Assembly: GCA_937859895.1 (NCBI GenBank)
Contig: CALMAV010000478.1
Span: forward strand, 1 to 7,845
Source of the DNA: an uncultured Bryobacterales bacterium
Lineage (GTDB): Bacteria > Acidobacteriota > Terriglobia > Bryobacterales > Bryobacteraceae
Reading direction: 5' to 3'
DNA: 7,845 nucleotides
In this document: piece after piece, positions 1 to 5,322 of the stretch
Layout: each line of letters starts with the position of its first letter
Numbering within the stretch: the stretch's first letter is position 1
The notes under the pieces: model-generated
The model's database searches: none
Told to the model about the DNA's origin: nothing
What the model saw: only the letters and a program-made list of their open reading frames with translations
Made by a program: the position numbers and the translations under genes

Positions 1-381
1 CGGTCCATTCGTCAATTTAGCTTCTGGCCCTGACCAAGTCCGACGCTGACGCATGATGGCAACACCGGCCAAGGGATCTACTGCTCGAATCAGTACGCAG
101 CCAGGCACTTCCTCCCGGTCGGCAACCACATTCAAGCATTCGTGCACACCGTAAATGCAGTAGACGTAAGCGCGTCCGGGCGGGCCAAAAAGGACTTGGG
201 TTCGTTTCGTTATGCCACGGGCTGAATGCGCTGCCAGATCGTCCACATCCAGATACGCTTCCGTTTCCACGATGGCGCCTGCAGTTTCGCCATGGATTAA
301 CACGCAGCCCAGCAGATCCGGCGCTAGCGCCTGCGCAGGAATTGCAAAGTCTTCCTCGCGCAAAGGGTCGGTGAGCTGCAT
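1..381 (-). CDS. mpg: DNA-3-methyladenine glycosylase (AAG/Mpg family), 3' part outside window
   Basis: The enzyme removes alkylated purines (3-methyladenine, hypoxanthine and related lesions) from DNA, starting base excision repair in the cytoplasm. Reading the reverse strand from the ATG at 381 gives 127 codons with no stop. Family landmarks are in order: VETEAY (residues 38-43), whose E41 corresponds to the catalytic Glu of human AAG (E125); the base-stacking Y43; H52 in AAHS; FGPPG (65-69); YVYCIYG (72-78), with the pocket tyrosine and the intercalating tyrosine; N84 in CLN; and LIRAVDP (97-103) with the conserved Arg. The reading ends at the point where the family continues with its conserved GPGKLCQALGI-like block. 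An in-frame TAG at 414-412 limits the N-terminus; a TTG at 405-403 is the only alternative start. The gene diverges from thpR across 50 bp. I am confident of the family; only the C-terminal third is unseen. Confidence 0.93.
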   Translation of the reverse strand, partial: MQLTDPLREEDFAIPAQALAPDLLGCVLIHGETAGAIVETEAYLDVDDLAAHSARGITKRTQVLFGPPGRAYVYCIYGVHECLNVVADREEVPGCVLIRAVDPLAGVAIMRQRRTWSGPEAKLTNGP

Positions 382-431
382 CAGCTCTTGAATTGAGTAC
401 TGCAATTTAAGCTAGAACGGTAACACGCCTC
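382..431. promoter_or_regulatory. 50-bp divergent spacer between mpg and thpR
   Basis: Only 50 bp separate the two divergent start codons, so both promoters must lie here or overlap the genes. The spacer is AT-richer than its flanks. A TTGAAT at 388-393 (overlapping the mpg TTG option) could be a plus-strand -35 box, but no good -10 follows at normal spacing and neither start has a strong Shine-Dalgarno match. The functional assignment comes from gene geometry alone. Confidence 0.35.
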
Positions 432-950
432 ATGAGACTCTTCACTGGCATCAGCTTGCCGGAAGCCACTCTGCTGAAAATTGACCGAGTACTACGCGAC
501 CTTCGTCCGCTGGCCAAGGCACGCTGGAGTCCGGTCCATAATCTTCACATCACGGTCAAGTTCATCGGTGAATTTCCAGAAGAGCGCTTGCCGGAGCTGA
601 TTGCCGCTCTGCAAGCTGTCCGGTCAGAGCCGTTTGAGATACGAATCGGGAGCTTCGGCTGGTTCCCGGGCGTGTTGTGGGCAGGCGTTGATGCCGGAGA
701 CAAACTTATCTCACTTGCAGGGCAAACGGACTCGGCGCTGGAGCCAATCGGCGTTGAGCGTGAAAAACGGCCGTATACAGCGCACCTAACTCTAGCCCGG
801 ACAAAAGCTCCCATCGCATTGGCTGCGCTTCGCCGCGAGATCGACACACTCCGCGACGTGGAGATCGATGCCTTCCCTGCCTCCAGTTTTCACCTGTACC
901 GTTCACAGGCTGGCGTCTATACCCGTCTACAGACCTTTCCACTTGAGTAA
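432..950 (+). CDS. thpR: RNA 2',3'-cyclic phosphodiesterase (2H phosphoesterase, LigT/ThpR type)
   Basis: This 172-residue protein belongs to the 2H phosphoesterase superfamily. ThpR members open 2',3'-cyclic phosphate ends of RNA to 2'-phosphates and were first described as reversible 2'-5' RNA ligases. The two defining HxTx tetrapeptides are present: H39-I-T41-V within LHITVKFIGE, and H118-L-T120-L within YTAHLTLAR. The N-terminal RLFTGISLP strand, the FPGVLWAG strand near 78-85 and the C-terminal LYRSQ-YTRLQTFPL block (about 155-171) are also family-typical, and the length is normal. The ATG is preceded by only a weak ribosome binding site. The gene is first of a run with plsY (10 bp after its stop if plsY starts at 961) and gpsA, so it is probably co-transcribed with phospholipid-precursor genes. 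The family supports no direct functional link to lipid synthesis. The physiological substrate in bacteria is unclear. Confidence 0.93.
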   Translation: MRLFTGISLPEATLLKIDRVLRDLRPLAKARWSPVHNLHITVKFIGEFPEERLPELIAALQAVRSEPFEIRIGSFGWFPGVLWAGVDAGDKLISLAGQTDSALEPIGVEREKRPYTAHLTLARTKAPIALAALRREIDTLRDVEIDAFPASSFHLYRSQAGVYTRLQTFPLE

Positions 951-960
951 TATCGTTGGA

Positions 961-1569
961 GTGCCGCTGAGCCTGCTTTCCATCCTTGTTGCTTATCTTG
1001 TTGGTGGGTTGCCTTTTGGATACTGGTTTGTCCGGTTGCGATCCGGGAAGGATATCCGCAGCGTGGGAAGCGGAAACACCGGGGCAACCAATGTACAGCG
1101 CACACTTGGCACCAAGGCAGGCCTGATCGTTCTCGGGCTCGACATTCTGAAGGGCACATTGGCGGTTTTCCTGGCCGACCGCGTATTTGCCTGTGATTCA
1201 ACAGGAATCGCGCTCAGTGCTTTTGCCGTGCTACTGGGACACTGCTTCCCGATCTTCCTGAAGCTCAAAGGCGGGAAAGCGGTAGCTTGTTTCATTGGCG
1301 TGTTCCTCTACCTTGCGCCGCTCGCCTTTTTCGTCATCACCGTGCTGTTTGTAGCCGCAGTGGCGATGAGTAAACACATTTCGCTGGGCTCTATTCTTGG
1401 CGCGGCGGCTTTCCCCTTCGTGTACTGGTTTCTCAATCACCCACCCGTCCCTCTGTTCATATCGGCCGTAGCCTGCGGGTGCCTGATCATCTATCGGCAT
1501 AGCGCCAACATTGAGCGCCTGCGCAAGGGTGAGGAGCGGGTATTCTCTTTTAAGACCAGTCGCGCTTAG
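961..1569 (+). CDS. plsY: acyl-phosphate:glycerol-3-phosphate acyltransferase PlsY
   Basis: This inner-membrane enzyme transfers an acyl group from acyl-phosphate (made by PlsX) to sn-glycerol-3-phosphate, giving lysophosphatidic acid. Family motifs in order: the first membrane segment ending in GGLPFGYWF (15-23); motif 1, VGSGNTGATNV (35-45); motif 2, the glycine-rich KGGKAVAC (103-110) after GHCFPIFL; and motif 3, RHSANIERL (179-187). Hydrophobic stretches near 3-20, 54-72, 84-100, 112-134, 143-157 and 163-178 fit a multi-pass protein. Cys stands where most members have Thr after KGGKxVA. I chose the GTG at 961 (202 residues) because the family begins just before the first membrane helix. 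An in-frame ATG at 868 would add 31 non-homologous residues lying inside thpR, and a TTG at 943 is a further option. The stop is 2 bp before gpsA, whose product supplies the substrate. Confidence 0.94.
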   Translation: MPLSLLSILVAYLVGGLPFGYWFVRLRSGKDIRSVGSGNTGATNVQRTLGTKAGLIVLGLDILKGTLAVFLADRVFACDSTGIALSAFAVLLGHCFPIFLKLKGGKAVACFIGVFLYLAPLAFFVITVLFVAAVAMSKHISLGSILGAAAFPFVYWFLNHPPVPLFISAVACGCLIIYRHSANIERLRKGEERVFSFKTSRA

Positions 1570-1571
1570 CC

Positions 1572-2567
1572 ATGCCAACGCTTTGCATACTGGGTGCAGG
1601 TAGTTGGGGTACGGCGCTTGCTATTGCCCTCCACTCGCGCTTCGATGCGATTCAGCTGTGGACCAGGGCAGCCGAACAGGCGGCAACTTGTCAGCAAACG
1701 CGAGAAAATCTCCGCTATCTTCCGGGCTTCTCACTGCCGGAGAACATTCAGGTTTCGTGTGATCTCGCGCGTGTTCTTCGAGGTGCCGACATTGTTCTGG
1801 TAGTCACTCCGTCCAGTCACCTGCGGGAGGTACTGCGGGCGGCGCAACCATTCCTTTCTCCACGCTGCGCTCTGGTGTCCGCCAGTAAAGGCTTAGAACA
1901 AGAGACACACTGCCGCCTCTCTCAGGTGCTGGGCCAAGAGTTAGGCGAACCGCGACGGCCGATCGCCGTGCTGTCGGGCCCAACCTTTGCGCGCGAAGTT
2001 GCGGCCGGTGAACCAGCGGCCATGGTGATTGCAGCCGAAGCGCAGTCCTTTGCCGATGAGATGCAGCGGGCCTTATCAACTTCGACGATGCGCCTTTACA
2101 CCAGCCAGGATGTGATCGGAGTGGAGTTCGGCGCCGCCTTAAAAAACGTGATTGCAATTGGAGCTGGTATATGCCAAGGCCTCGGCTTAGGCAGCAACAG
2201 TTTAGCGGCGCTGATCAGCCGGGGTTTGGCCGAGATCTCGCGCCTGGCGCTGGCCAAAGGCGGACGGCAACGAACCCTTAGCGGACTGGCCGGCCTGGGC
2301 GACTTGGTGCTGACGGCAACCGGTGATCTCTCGCGCAACCGCCGGGTCGGGATAGAACTGGGCAAGGGTGAGCGTCTCGAAGTCATCCTCGCTCGCATGA
2401 CCATGGTGGCAGAAGGGGTGGGCACGTGTCGTGCGGCTTACGAGCTAAGTCGCCAGGAGAACGTTGAAATGCCCATTGTCCACGAGATGTATCAGGTGCT
2501 TTATCAATCGAAAGATCCGCGAACGGCGATCCGGCACTTGATGGATCGGCCGCTTACCAACGAATAG
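1572..2567 (+). CDS. gpsA: NAD(P)-dependent glycerol-3-phosphate dehydrogenase
   Basis: GpsA reduces dihydroxyacetone phosphate to sn-glycerol-3-phosphate in the cytoplasm, supplying the backbone for phospholipids. At 331 residues it is of normal family length and complete. The N-terminal Rossmann fold carries GAGSWGTA (8-15). Then come VVTPS (77-81), SKGLE (105-109) and SGPTFAREV (135-143). The C-terminal helical domain has EFGAALKN (185-192) with catalytic K191, GLAGLGDLVLTATG (238-251) with active-site D244, and SRNRRVG (254-260), whose Arg contacts the substrate phosphate. The GVGT near 282-285 and the EMPI block (299-302) also match the family. The ATG at 1572 follows the plsY stop by 2 bp, so translation is probably coupled. 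No rho-independent terminator is visible after the TAG. Confidence 0.97.
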   Translation: MPTLCILGAGSWGTALAIALHSRFDAIQLWTRAAEQAATCQQTRENLRYLPGFSLPENIQVSCDLARVLRGADIVLVVTPSSHLREVLRAAQPFLSPRCALVSASKGLEQETHCRLSQVLGQELGEPRRPIAVLSGPTFAREVAAGEPAAMVIAAEAQSFADEMQRALSTSTMRLYTSQDVIGVEFGAALKNVIAIGAGICQGLGLGSNSLAALISRGLAEISRLALAKGGRQRTLSGLAGLGDLVLTATGDLSRNRRVGIELGKGERLEVILARMTMVAEGVGTCRAAYELSRQENVEMPIVHEMYQVLYQSKDPRTAIRHLMDRPLTNE

Positions 2568-3034
2568 AGATTCATAACCAATCAAGAGGTAGAGTTGGCG
2601 GCGCTGAATGTAGCGAAATCGGCAATGATGCAGGCAGCTTTTGAGCCGGTTCGGGAAAAGAGGCCCCGCGGGGCGCGGTAAAGCCGTGAGCCAGTGTCAA
2701 TTTGCTAAGCAGCGGCCGGCGTTCGCTCAAGCTGAGCAGCCAGTTCCCCGGCGATCCCAAACACCGTAACTGGAAGCTGAACGTACACTCAAGTAGGTCG
2801 GAGCTACAAACGCAGGCACTTCTGCCAGAGCACCCGTCGGAAGGCTGCCTCACGCTAAGCTATGCCCCGGAGAATGAACGAACTTCCGCGGCTGAGGCAC
2901 TGTTCCTTAGTTTACGCAAGTAGCGTTGGCTTCTCGTCGCTTTTAGCGTCGTAGTTCAAGCCATTTCTCTCGAAGCGGCCTAGCTGGAAGTTTCAAAGTG
3001 TTTATGTTGCTTGATATGCTTCAACCAGCAGTAG
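2568..3034. other. 467-bp spacer without a recognisable gene
   Basis: No frame on either strand gives a protein I recognise. The longest plus-strand ORF is 2702-2923 (73 codons). Its translation has no motif, membrane segment or cysteine pair, but its last half (from WKLNV to LSLRK) is not obviously low complexity, so a remnant of a lost gene cannot be excluded. A 93-codon minus-strand ORF (2572-2853) is proline- and leucine-rich and looks spurious. There is no T-tract hairpin after gpsA. The promoter of the small zinc-ribbon gene at 3035 should lie near 2940-3030, which is AT-richer, but I cannot name boxes with confidence. Confidence 0.5.
2663..2674. repeat. 12-bp perfect GC palindrome
   Basis: The sequence gccccgcggggc is its own reverse complement. 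With no spacer it cannot form a normal hairpin loop and no T-run follows, so it is not a standard terminator. It could be a binding site or chance in GC-rich DNA. Confidence 0.3.
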
Positions 3035-3259
3035 ATGTGTCCCCGATGTCATTCTTCTGAGATCAGCCGATCCCGATCCTGGCGCGTTCGCGACCTGGTC
3101 ATGAAATTATGGGGCATGAAGCCGGTGCGTTGCCAGCAGTGCCGAAGCAGATTTTATCTACCCGGGCAGGCTTACCAGAGGATTGATGCCGACCGGAAAT
3201 GGCTGCATGCGGTGCAGGGGGAAAAGCCCGCACACCGTCATCCTCGTTCGGAGCGATAG
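3035..3259 (+). CDS. small four-cysteine zinc-ribbon protein of unknown function
   Basis: This 74-residue protein has two CxxC knuckles, C2-P-R-C5 and C33-Q-Q-C36, separated by 27 residues: the layout of a zinc ribbon. The linker is strongly basic and aromatic (RSRSWR, KLWGMKPVR), and the second knuckle is followed by RSRFYLP, a pattern I associate with short acidobacterial zinc-ribbon proteins. The tail from about residue 45 is hydrophilic, with several Arg and His. An in-frame TAG at 3032-3034 abuts the ATG, which fixes the start, and the first Cys is residue 2, as expected for an N-terminal ribbon. No good Shine-Dalgarno is visible. The 3' end overlaps the convergent acetyltransferase gene by 22 bp. 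Nucleic-acid or protein binding is plausible from the fold and charge, but no function can be assigned. Confidence 0.72.
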   Translation: MCPRCHSSEISRSRSWRVRDLVMKLWGMKPVRCQQCRSRFYLPGQAYQRIDADRKWLHAVQGEKPAHRHPRSER

Positions 3260-3780
3260 GAAGCGTCGCCCCCTTCGGAAAGAGAAAGCCTGAGAAAAAT
3301 CGCGTCCGGGGTAGGAGTCGTAGCGTACGGAGCTACTTCGGTGAACCCCATTGCGCGATACATACCCAGTGCATCACTCATTGAGCGCAACGTATCGGCA
3401 AAGATCTGGTGATAGCCGATGCGGCGAGCCTCCTCGATGAGACTCTGAAGAAGAAATTTTCCAATGCCTAAGCCGCGATGAGTCGGACGAACATAGAGTC
3501 GCTTAGCTTCGCAGGCTTTGTCGCGAATGGGACGTAGAGCAGCGGTTCCAACGTTCTCACCACCGTAAACGGCAAGCAACAGTTGTCCGCGCGGCGGAGT
3601 GTAAACGCCGGGCAATGTGCGGAGTTCGTCAGCAAAGTTTTGAAAGTCGGACGCGAGGCCGAGCGAATGCCAATACTCGCGCCAAAGTTTTTGGACTTCT
3701 GCAATATTGTGCTCAGACGCAGTAACAATCGCAGGACTGTTAGATCTGGACTGGGGGACAGTGCCCGGAAGTAAGGACAA
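3238..3780 (-). CDS. GNAT-family N-acetyltransferase
   Basis: GNAT enzymes move an acetyl group from acetyl-CoA to an amine; the substrate here is unknown. The 180-residue reading shows the fold in order: an N-terminal helix region (HNIAEVQKLWREYW, 24-37); beta strands with QLLLAVYGGENVGTAAL (66-82); motif A, RLYVRPTHRGLGIGKFLL (94-111), containing R102-x-x-G105-x-G107 for the acetyl-CoA pyrophosphate; a helix (SLIEEARRIGY); and the C-terminal YRAMGFTEV (141-149) with PDAIFLRLSL (158-167), typical of motif B and the last strand. The only standard start between the upstream in-frame TGA and the domain is a TTG at 3780, with no clear ribosome binding site, so the first 17 residues are doubtful. 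The last 7 codons lie over the end of the convergent zinc-ribbon gene. The domain is secure; the start is not. Confidence 0.88.
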   Translation of the reverse strand: MSLLPGTVPQSRSNSPAIVTASEHNIAEVQKLWREYWHSLGLASDFQNFADELRTLPGVYTPPRGQLLLAVYGGENVGTAALRPIRDKACEAKRLYVRPTHRGLGIGKFLLQSLIEEARRIGYHQIFADTLRSMSDALGMYRAMGFTEVAPYATTPTPDAIFLRLSLSEGGDASYRSERG

Positions 3781-3829
3781 GCGTTGCGAATAGTTTATAG
3801 CAGTTGTGGCAACGTACCGCTTCGCACAA

Positions 3830-3875
3830 CATGTTCAGGCACCCGAATTTCGAAAACTTTCCCTTACTGAACATG
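3830..3875. repeat. 9-bp perfect inverted repeat, 28-bp spacer
   Basis: Catgttcag at 3830-3838 is the exact reverse complement of ctgaacatg at 3867-3875. The spacer itself contains a small palindrome, cgaatttcg. The pair lies in the 260-bp gap between the divergent acetyltransferase (-) and ilvE (+) genes, about 50 bp upstream of the former's TTG. Two half-sites this far apart suit either a regulator binding two sites or an RNA stem-loop. No T-run follows in either direction. Confidence 0.4.
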
Positions 3876-4028
3876 GCGGTCAAGATCGATCGGTCCGGCG
3901 AAGGGCAGGCTTTGCCGTACGCGCTCTCGACCGGTCCAACGTAAGGTTGTCTTTGATGAGATGCTCCGTTCAACCCTTACCGGCCCCGAGCCCCCAGCTC
4001 GTTTTCGCCATGGCTCTATGGTCATCGC

Positions 4029-4034
4029 TATACT
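4029..4034 (+). promoter_or_regulatory. possible -10 box of ilvE (leaderless transcript)
   Basis: TATACT matches the sigma-70 -10 consensus at five of six bases and ends 6 bp before the ilvE ATG. Transcription would then start at or next to the ATG, giving an mRNA with no 5' leader. In line with this, there is no Shine-Dalgarno upstream of the ATG. The -35 region is poor (tttcgc at 4003-4008 with a 20-bp gap), so this is a weak call. Confidence 0.3.
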
Positions 4035-4040
4035 TTTTTC

Positions 4041-4985
4041 ATGCTGCAGACCACAGAGAGCATCTGGTACAACGGCCGATTAATCCCCTGGGACGATGCC
4101 AAGATTCATGTCCTTTCTCACGTGGTGAGTTATGGGAGTTCAGTTTTTGAGGGCGTTCGCACCTACATAACCGAGCAAGGTCCTGCTTTGTTCCGTGCCA
4201 AAGAACACGCGCAGCGGCTGCTGGATTCGGCCAAGATCTATCGCATGGATTTGCCATACAGCCGCAATCAGCTGATCGATGCCATGCTCGAAGTAATTCG
4301 CGCTAATAAGCTCGATTCATGCTATCTCCGTCCCATTGTGCTGCGCGGTTACGGCGATATGGGCGTGCTGCCGCAGAACAACCCGATTGAGACTTACATT
4401 GCAGCCTTTCCTTGGGGCCGCTATTTAGGCGATGAAGGTTTGGCAGGCGGAGTGGATGTCTGTGTATCCTCGTGGAATCGCATTTCTCCTAATACTCTGC
4501 CGGCGCTCGCCAAAGCCGGCGCCAACTATATGAACTCGCAGCTGATTCGGATGGAAGCAGCAGCGAATGGATATGCCGAAGGCATTGCTCTGGACGATTC
4601 CGGCTATGTCAGTGAAGGCTCGGGCGAGAATCTGTTTGTGGTTCGTGGCGGAAAGCTACTCACTCCGCCGTTAGGAGCTTCTGTTCTCCCCGGCATCACG
4701 CGCGATACCATTGTGCAGGTTGCACAACAGCTTGCCATTCCGATCGTGGAAACTATTATTCCGCGCGAACTGCTCTACATAGCCGATGAACTCTTCTTTA
4801 CCGGTACCGCGGTTGAGGTAACTCCCATCCGTTCAGTAGATCGAATTACAGTAGGCAACGGACGCCGCGGACCCATTACTGAGCAGATACAGTCCAGATA
4901 CTTTGAGATCGTGAAAGGCGAGGCAGCCGATCAATTCGGATGGCTGACGTATGTTAATGAGGTACCGGAGCCGGTAAACGTATAG
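4041..4985 (+). CDS. ilvE: branched-chain amino acid aminotransferase (class IV PLP)
   Basis: IlvE transfers the amino group between glutamate and the 2-oxo acids of valine, leucine and isoleucine in the cytoplasm, the last step of their synthesis. The 314-residue protein shows the class IV pattern: the N-terminal IWYNGRLIPWDDAKIHVLSH stretch (8-27), YGSSVFEGVRTY (31-42), YLRPIVLRGYG (95-105), ALAKAGANYMNS (155-166) with the PLP lysine at K158, EGIALDDSGYVSEGSGENLF (180-199), LPGITRDT (216-223) and FFTGTAVEVTPI (252-263), then GPIT (277-280). Length and motifs are those of bacterial IlvE. 4-amino-4-deoxychorismate lyase and D-amino acid transaminase share the fold, but FEGVRTY and the GTAVEVTPI block favour IlvE. 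No in-frame start lies upstream and no Shine-Dalgarno precedes the ATG. The gene seems to be transcribed alone, with a stem-loop about 90 bp after its stop. Confidence 0.93.
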   Translation: MLQTTESIWYNGRLIPWDDAKIHVLSHVVSYGSSVFEGVRTYITEQGPALFRAKEHAQRLLDSAKIYRMDLPYSRNQLIDAMLEVIRANKLDSCYLRPIVLRGYGDMGVLPQNNPIETYIAAFPWGRYLGDEGLAGGVDVCVSSWNRISPNTLPALAKAGANYMNSQLIRMEAAANGYAEGIALDDSGYVSEGSGENLFVVRGGKLLTPPLGASVLPGITRDTIVQVAQQLAIPIVETIIPRELLYIADELFFTGTAVEVTPIRSVDRITVGNGRRGPITEQIQSRYFEIVKGEAADQFGWLTYVNEVPEPVNV

Positions 4986-5005
4986 CTCTAGCGAGCTTCA
5001 GAAAT

Positions 5006-5068
5006 GCCAGGGCAGGACTCCCAATACCGTGCAGTGGACAATGCCGGATATAGGCTGCCCACCCTGGC
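5006..5068 (+). other. possible long-loop stem downstream of ilvE
   Basis: Gccaggg at 5006-5012 pairs exactly with ccctggc at 5062-5068, and cag 5013-5015 pairs with ctg 5055-5057 if four bases on the 3' side bulge out. The loop is about 40 bases. It sits directly beside the stronger hairpin at 5071, so the two could form one structured 3' element, but a stem of this size could be chance. Confidence 0.22.
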
Positions 5069-5070
5069 GC

Positions 5071-5096
5071 TTGAGGGGTCATGCACTACCCCTCAA
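5071..5096 (+). terminator. 9-bp perfect stem-loop after ilvE, no T-tract
   Basis: Ttgaggggt at 5071-5079 and acccctcaa at 5088-5096 are exact reverse complements around the 8-base loop catgcact. It begins 85 bp after the ilvE stop. A T-run is missing (actcctcg follows), so it would not be a classical intrinsic terminator. It may protect the 3' end of the ilvE mRNA or act with Rho, or it may belong to the nagA leader. Confidence 0.4.
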
Positions 5097-5253
5097 ACTC
5101 CTCGTGCTTCGGCGAACGCTCAGCCAACAGTTACCTCCCCCGAGATTTCTGCCTGCCTTCCGTCCGCCGAATCTAATTAGGTTGTATCGCAAATGACGAA
5201 CTTCACCTAACAAAACGTAGGGTGCGTCCATCCCTTTTCAACACGTTTAAAGG

Positions 5254-5270
5254 GTTGCTGCTGCAGTAAC
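5254..5270. promoter_or_regulatory. 17-bp near-palindrome upstream of nagA
   Basis: Arms gttgctgc and gcagtaac flank a single central base, with seven of eight positions complementary. It lies 52 bp before the chosen nagA start, a position compatible with a repressor operator. It does not match the NagC or GntR-type (NagR/DasR) operator patterns I know, so the regulator is unknown and the site may be chance. Confidence 0.2.
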
Positions 5271-5307
5271 TTAGCGGCTCTTCCCTGTGCATAAGTTGTG
5301 TAAACCT

Positions 5308-5313
5308 GAAGGA
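5308..5313 (+). promoter_or_regulatory. ribosome binding site deciding the nagA start
   Basis: Gaagga is a good Shine-Dalgarno match with 9 bases before the GTG at 5323. The other in-frame GTG, at 5287, has no such sequence before it, so this site favours the shorter protein. Confidence 0.6.
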
Positions 5314-5322
5314 TCAATTATT

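Larger units (their letters stand above)
4986..5322. other. spacer between ilvE and nagA with RNA-like structure
   Basis: No ORF here reads as a protein. The first 110 bp hold two possible stem-loops (5006-5068 and 5071-5096), and the last 80 bp hold a near-palindrome and the nagA ribosome binding site. The middle (about 5100-5240) shows a pyrimidine-rich stretch and a weak TTAGGT/ACCTAA pair at 5177-5182 and 5205-5210. I do not recognise a known riboswitch, 6S, 4.5S or tmRNA core. Confidence 0.5.

Noticed and set aside
868..960. ATG at 868 as the plsY start, giving 233 residues
   Set aside because: The extra 31 residues lie inside thpR in another frame and show no membrane or family sequence; PlsY proteins begin just before the helix that starts at about 961.
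2572..2853. 93-codon minus-strand ORF containing VCSSDL, a peptide often produced by sequencing-adapter contamination
   Set aside because: The underlying bases (gtaggtcggagctac) do not match the adapter core gatcggaagagc, so the peptide is a coincidence, and the ORF itself looks spurious.
3806..4150. 114-codon plus-strand ORF before and into ilvE
   Set aside because: Its second part runs out of frame through the conserved ilvE start, and its first part crosses the inverted repeat; no recognisable protein.
5071..5096. Classical rho-independent terminator for ilvE
   Set aside because: The stem is good but no T-run follows; kept only as a low-confidence stem-loop.
4986..5322. Known riboswitch or housekeeping RNA in the ilvE-nagA spacer
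   Set aside because: None of the core sequences I know (glmS ribozyme, 6S, 4.5S/SRP, tmRNA, RNase P, T-box) is visible.
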